DNA from: an uncultured Ruminococcus sp.
GTDB taxonomy: Bacteria; Bacillota; Clostridia; Oscillospirales; Ruminococcaceae
Assembly: GCA_937942105.1 (NCBI GenBank)
Contig: CALDFS010000329.1
Location: 1-7,317 of the forward strand
Direction: 5' to 3'
Length of the DNA: 7,317 nt
Below, in pieces: positions 6,146 through 7,317 of the stretch. The first letter of the stretch is position 1. Each line of letters begins with the position of its first letter. Below the pieces are notes generated by a model. The model was given only the letters and a program-made list of their open reading frames with translations, was not told the origin of the DNA and made no database searches. The translations under genes and the position numbers were made by a program.

Positions 6146-6160
6146 TATTTTTGACAATAA
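6136..6160. repeat. Perfect 10-bp inverted repeat over the pfkA -35, operator-like
   Basis: TTATTGTCAA (6136-6145) and TTGACAATAA (6151-6160) are exact reverse complements separated by five bases. One arm contains the pfkA -35 hexamer, so a dimeric regulator bound here would compete with RNA polymerase. The outer TTGT/ACAA bases recall Rex-type half-sites, but the internal bases and spacing do not clearly match the consensus as I know it, so no regulator is assigned. Confidence 0.5.
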
Positions 6161-6189
6161 AATACGCACCAAAAAATGATGCGTATTTT
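6159..6189. terminator. Hairpin with T-tract between the kinase gene and the pfkA promoter
   Basis: AAAATACGCA (6159-6168) pairs perfectly with TGCGTATTTT (6180-6189) around an 11-base loop. The arms end in T-runs in both directions, so this can act as a bidirectional intrinsic terminator. On the minus strand it would end transcription of the kinase gene about 120 bases after the stop, just before the pfkA promoter. Confidence 0.6.
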
Positions 6190-6234
6190 TCAAATTATCT
6201 GTTCAAATTTCAACAAAACAAAGAAAATCGAGCT

Positions 6235-6274
6235 AAAAACCGCGAATTTTCATCCGCTTCGGAAGCAATTCGGC
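6235..6274 (-). terminator. Candidate first terminator of the PASTA kinase gene
   Basis: On the minus strand CGAATT (6272-6267) pairs with AATTCG (6247-6242), with a small GCTT/AAGC hairpin between them. The structure is followed by GCGG and TTTTT (6239-6235). It lies about 40 bases after the kinase stop codon and may act in tandem with the hairpin at 6159-6189. Confidence 0.45.
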
Positions 6275-6309
6275 GCAGACGTCAAGCTGAATCGGTAAAA
6301 CCGATGTCA

Positions 6310-7317
6310 TCATCCGGCAGCTTCAAGGTCAGGTGAAAATACTGATATATCTACATAAAGAGTATTGCCTTCCTTGACGTTTATCTGCCCGCCAACACCC
6401 TGACCGCTTTCCTTACAGTAAACATCCATTACCAAACCGGACTGTTCCGTGGGAGTGCTAAGATCTCTGAATTCGTATTTGATATTAAGCTCGTTCAGAA
6501 CAGCAACGTATTCCTCCTTGGTCATTCTTACCCAGAAGCCGGTCAGCTCATCTACCCTCATAAAGTCAGGTATATCTACAACTGAAAGACCCTGGCTTAC
6601 AAAAAGCTTAACCTTCTGAACCGGGTAAAGGTCGGTTCCGCCGGGAATATCCTGATCGAATATGATTCCGCGCTCGTATTCATCCGAATACTCGTATACC
6701 GCATCGAATTCAAGTCTATCCTTCCACGTGTCACTCTCTTCTACAGAGGTGAACTTCTTGCCCTTTAAATCAGGCATGACAAACATTGTTCCCTGCGGCT
6801 TTGTCGCCTCGGTAACAGGCTGCTGCTCTACGCTTATCGGCGGAGCTGTCGGCTCGGGAGCGGATGTATCCACGGTTGTTACGACAGGCAGATAGCTGTC
6901 TGTTACATCCGGGATATTGCCATTATCGCTGCTATCGTCCGGAAATAGCATCATTATCAGTGCAAAGAACGCCGCAACTACTATTACTACCAGTATAACC
7001 GCGCCGATAAACATTCCGATGTTGGATTTCTTTTTCTTCTTTTTCTTGCCCGCAGAGCTATTTCTGCGGTCCTTTTCAGAAACGTTTATAGGTATGGTCT
7101 GAGTTGCGCCCATGGGCAGCTTATTCATATAGCTCGGCTGCTCAAAAAGCTTTGTTACAAAATCGGTAATTGTCTGAATCCTCTGCTGGCAGGAAAGCTG
7201 CATAGCCTGCATGATAACCTTTGAGATATTCGCAGGAACATGGGGATTGATCTTGCATGGCTCTAAAAGTGATTCATTGCTGACCCTTGCCATAGCTTCT
7301 GTTGGCATACATCCGGT
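6310..7317 (-). CDS. PASTA-domain membrane Ser/Thr protein kinase, C-terminal part (N-terminus off right edge)
   Basis: The frame is open to the right edge; the residues Thr-Gly-Cys before Met(7308) are also in frame, so that Met is internal. Numbering from it, residues 1-58 look like the end of a PknB/PrkC-type kinase lobe (MPTEAMARVSNESLLEP, then ANISKVIMQAM and QQRIQTITDFVTKLFE). A Ser/Thr-rich linker leads to a run of about nearly ten Lys (88-94 region), then a TM helix at about 97-122, then a Pro/Thr/Val-rich extracellular stalk (130-172). Two PASTA-like domains follow: VMPDLKGKKFTSVEE to VKLFVSQG (about 177-240) and VDIPDFM to YVDISVF (about 243-324), the second longer and more divergent. 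In Bacillota such kinases sense muropeptides or lipid II and control cell-wall growth and dormancy exit. Catalytic residues (HRD, DFG) are outside the window, so activity is inferred. The Lys tract fits the cytoplasmic side of the TM helix. Confidence 0.88.
   Translation of the reverse strand, partial: TGCMPTEAMARVSNESLLEPCKINPHVPANISKVIMQAMQLSCQQRIQTITDFVTKLFEQPSYMNKLPMGATQTIPINVSEKDRRNSSAGKKKKKKKSNIGMFIGAVILVVIVVAAFFALIMMLFPDDSSDNGNIPDVTDSYLPVVTTVDTSAPEPTAPPISVEQQPVTEATKPQGTMFVMPDLKGKKFTSVEESDTWKDRLEFDAVYEYSDEYERGIIFDQDIPGGTDLYPVQKVKLFVSQGLSVVDIPDFMRVDELTGFWVRMTKEEYVAVLNELNIKYEFRDLSTPTEQSGLVMDVYCKESGQGVGGQINVKEGNTLYVDISVFSPDLEAAG

Noticed and set aside
6136..6160. Firm call of a Rex operator at the pfkA promoter.
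   Set aside because: Only the outer TTGT/ACAA bases are suggestive; the inner bases and centre do not clearly fit the consensus I know, so it is left as an unassigned palindrome.
6291..6305. Small hairpin ATCGGT-TTT-ACCGAT just after the kinase stop codon.
   Set aside because: Six pairs, a three-base loop and no U-tract; it is too weak to call a terminator or regulatory element.
7029..7050. Low-complexity TTTCTT-type tract as a repeat or slippage site.
   Set aside because: It is the complement of a poly-Lys stretch on the cytoplasmic side of the kinase TM helix, where basic residues are expected; the frame continues cleanly through it.

Overview
The window looks like chromosomal DNA of a low-to-mid GC Clostridia (Bacillota), most likely an Oscillospiraceae/Ruminococcus-type gut or rumen bacterium. 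The support is strong AGGAGG-type ribosome binding sites, a PASTA-type Ser/Thr kinase, a YlbF/RicF-family protein, a folate-family ECF transporter subunit, and MutS and PfkA sequences of Clostridia character. The lineage is inferred from gene content and protein character, not from a search. Every convincing gene is on the minus strand, so transcription runs from the right edge to the left edge.

In the order of transcription: (1) 7317-6310, the C-terminal third of a membrane Ser/Thr kinase (end of the kinase lobe, poly-Lys, one TM helix, two PASTA-like domains), cut by the right edge. (2) 6309-6034, a compact control region with two candidate terminators, then a TTGACA promoter whose -35 lies in a perfect 10-bp inverted repeat, and an AT-rich hairpin in the leader. 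(3) 6033-5071, pfkA, ATP-dependent 6-phosphofructokinase. (4) 5070-4815, a 256-base gap with a run of consecutive stem-loops that matches no riboswitch class I know. (5) 4814-3942, a folate-family ECF S component with an unusual extra TM helix and a coiled-coil tail, followed by a strong terminator hairpin. (6) 3877-3672, a consensus-like extended -10 promoter and a leader of about 140 bases. (7) 3671-613, a two-gene operon of a YlbF-family protein with a five-cysteine tail and complete mutS. (8) 607-1, a GC-richer reading frame starting five bases after the mutS stop and running off the left edge.

The last frame is the oddest part. Its first ~136 residues look like the N-terminal region of SWIM zinc-finger family proteins. 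The following ~66 residues instead resemble the C-terminal accessory domain (DUF4162 type) of ABC-2 transporter ATPases. GC rises from about 46% (300-base sample of mutS) to about 55% (first 600 bases) by hand count, and mutL, the frequent neighbour of mutS, is not there. This is either an acquired, rearranged gene translationally coupled to mutS or a chimeric assembly join; the sequence alone cannot decide.

The genes do not form one pathway. They cover cell-wall signalling (PASTA kinase), glycolysis (PfkA), vitamin uptake (ECF S component) and RNA/DNA maintenance (YlbF, MutS), in at least three transcription units. I see no tRNA, rRNA, CRISPR array, insertion sequence or complete defence system.
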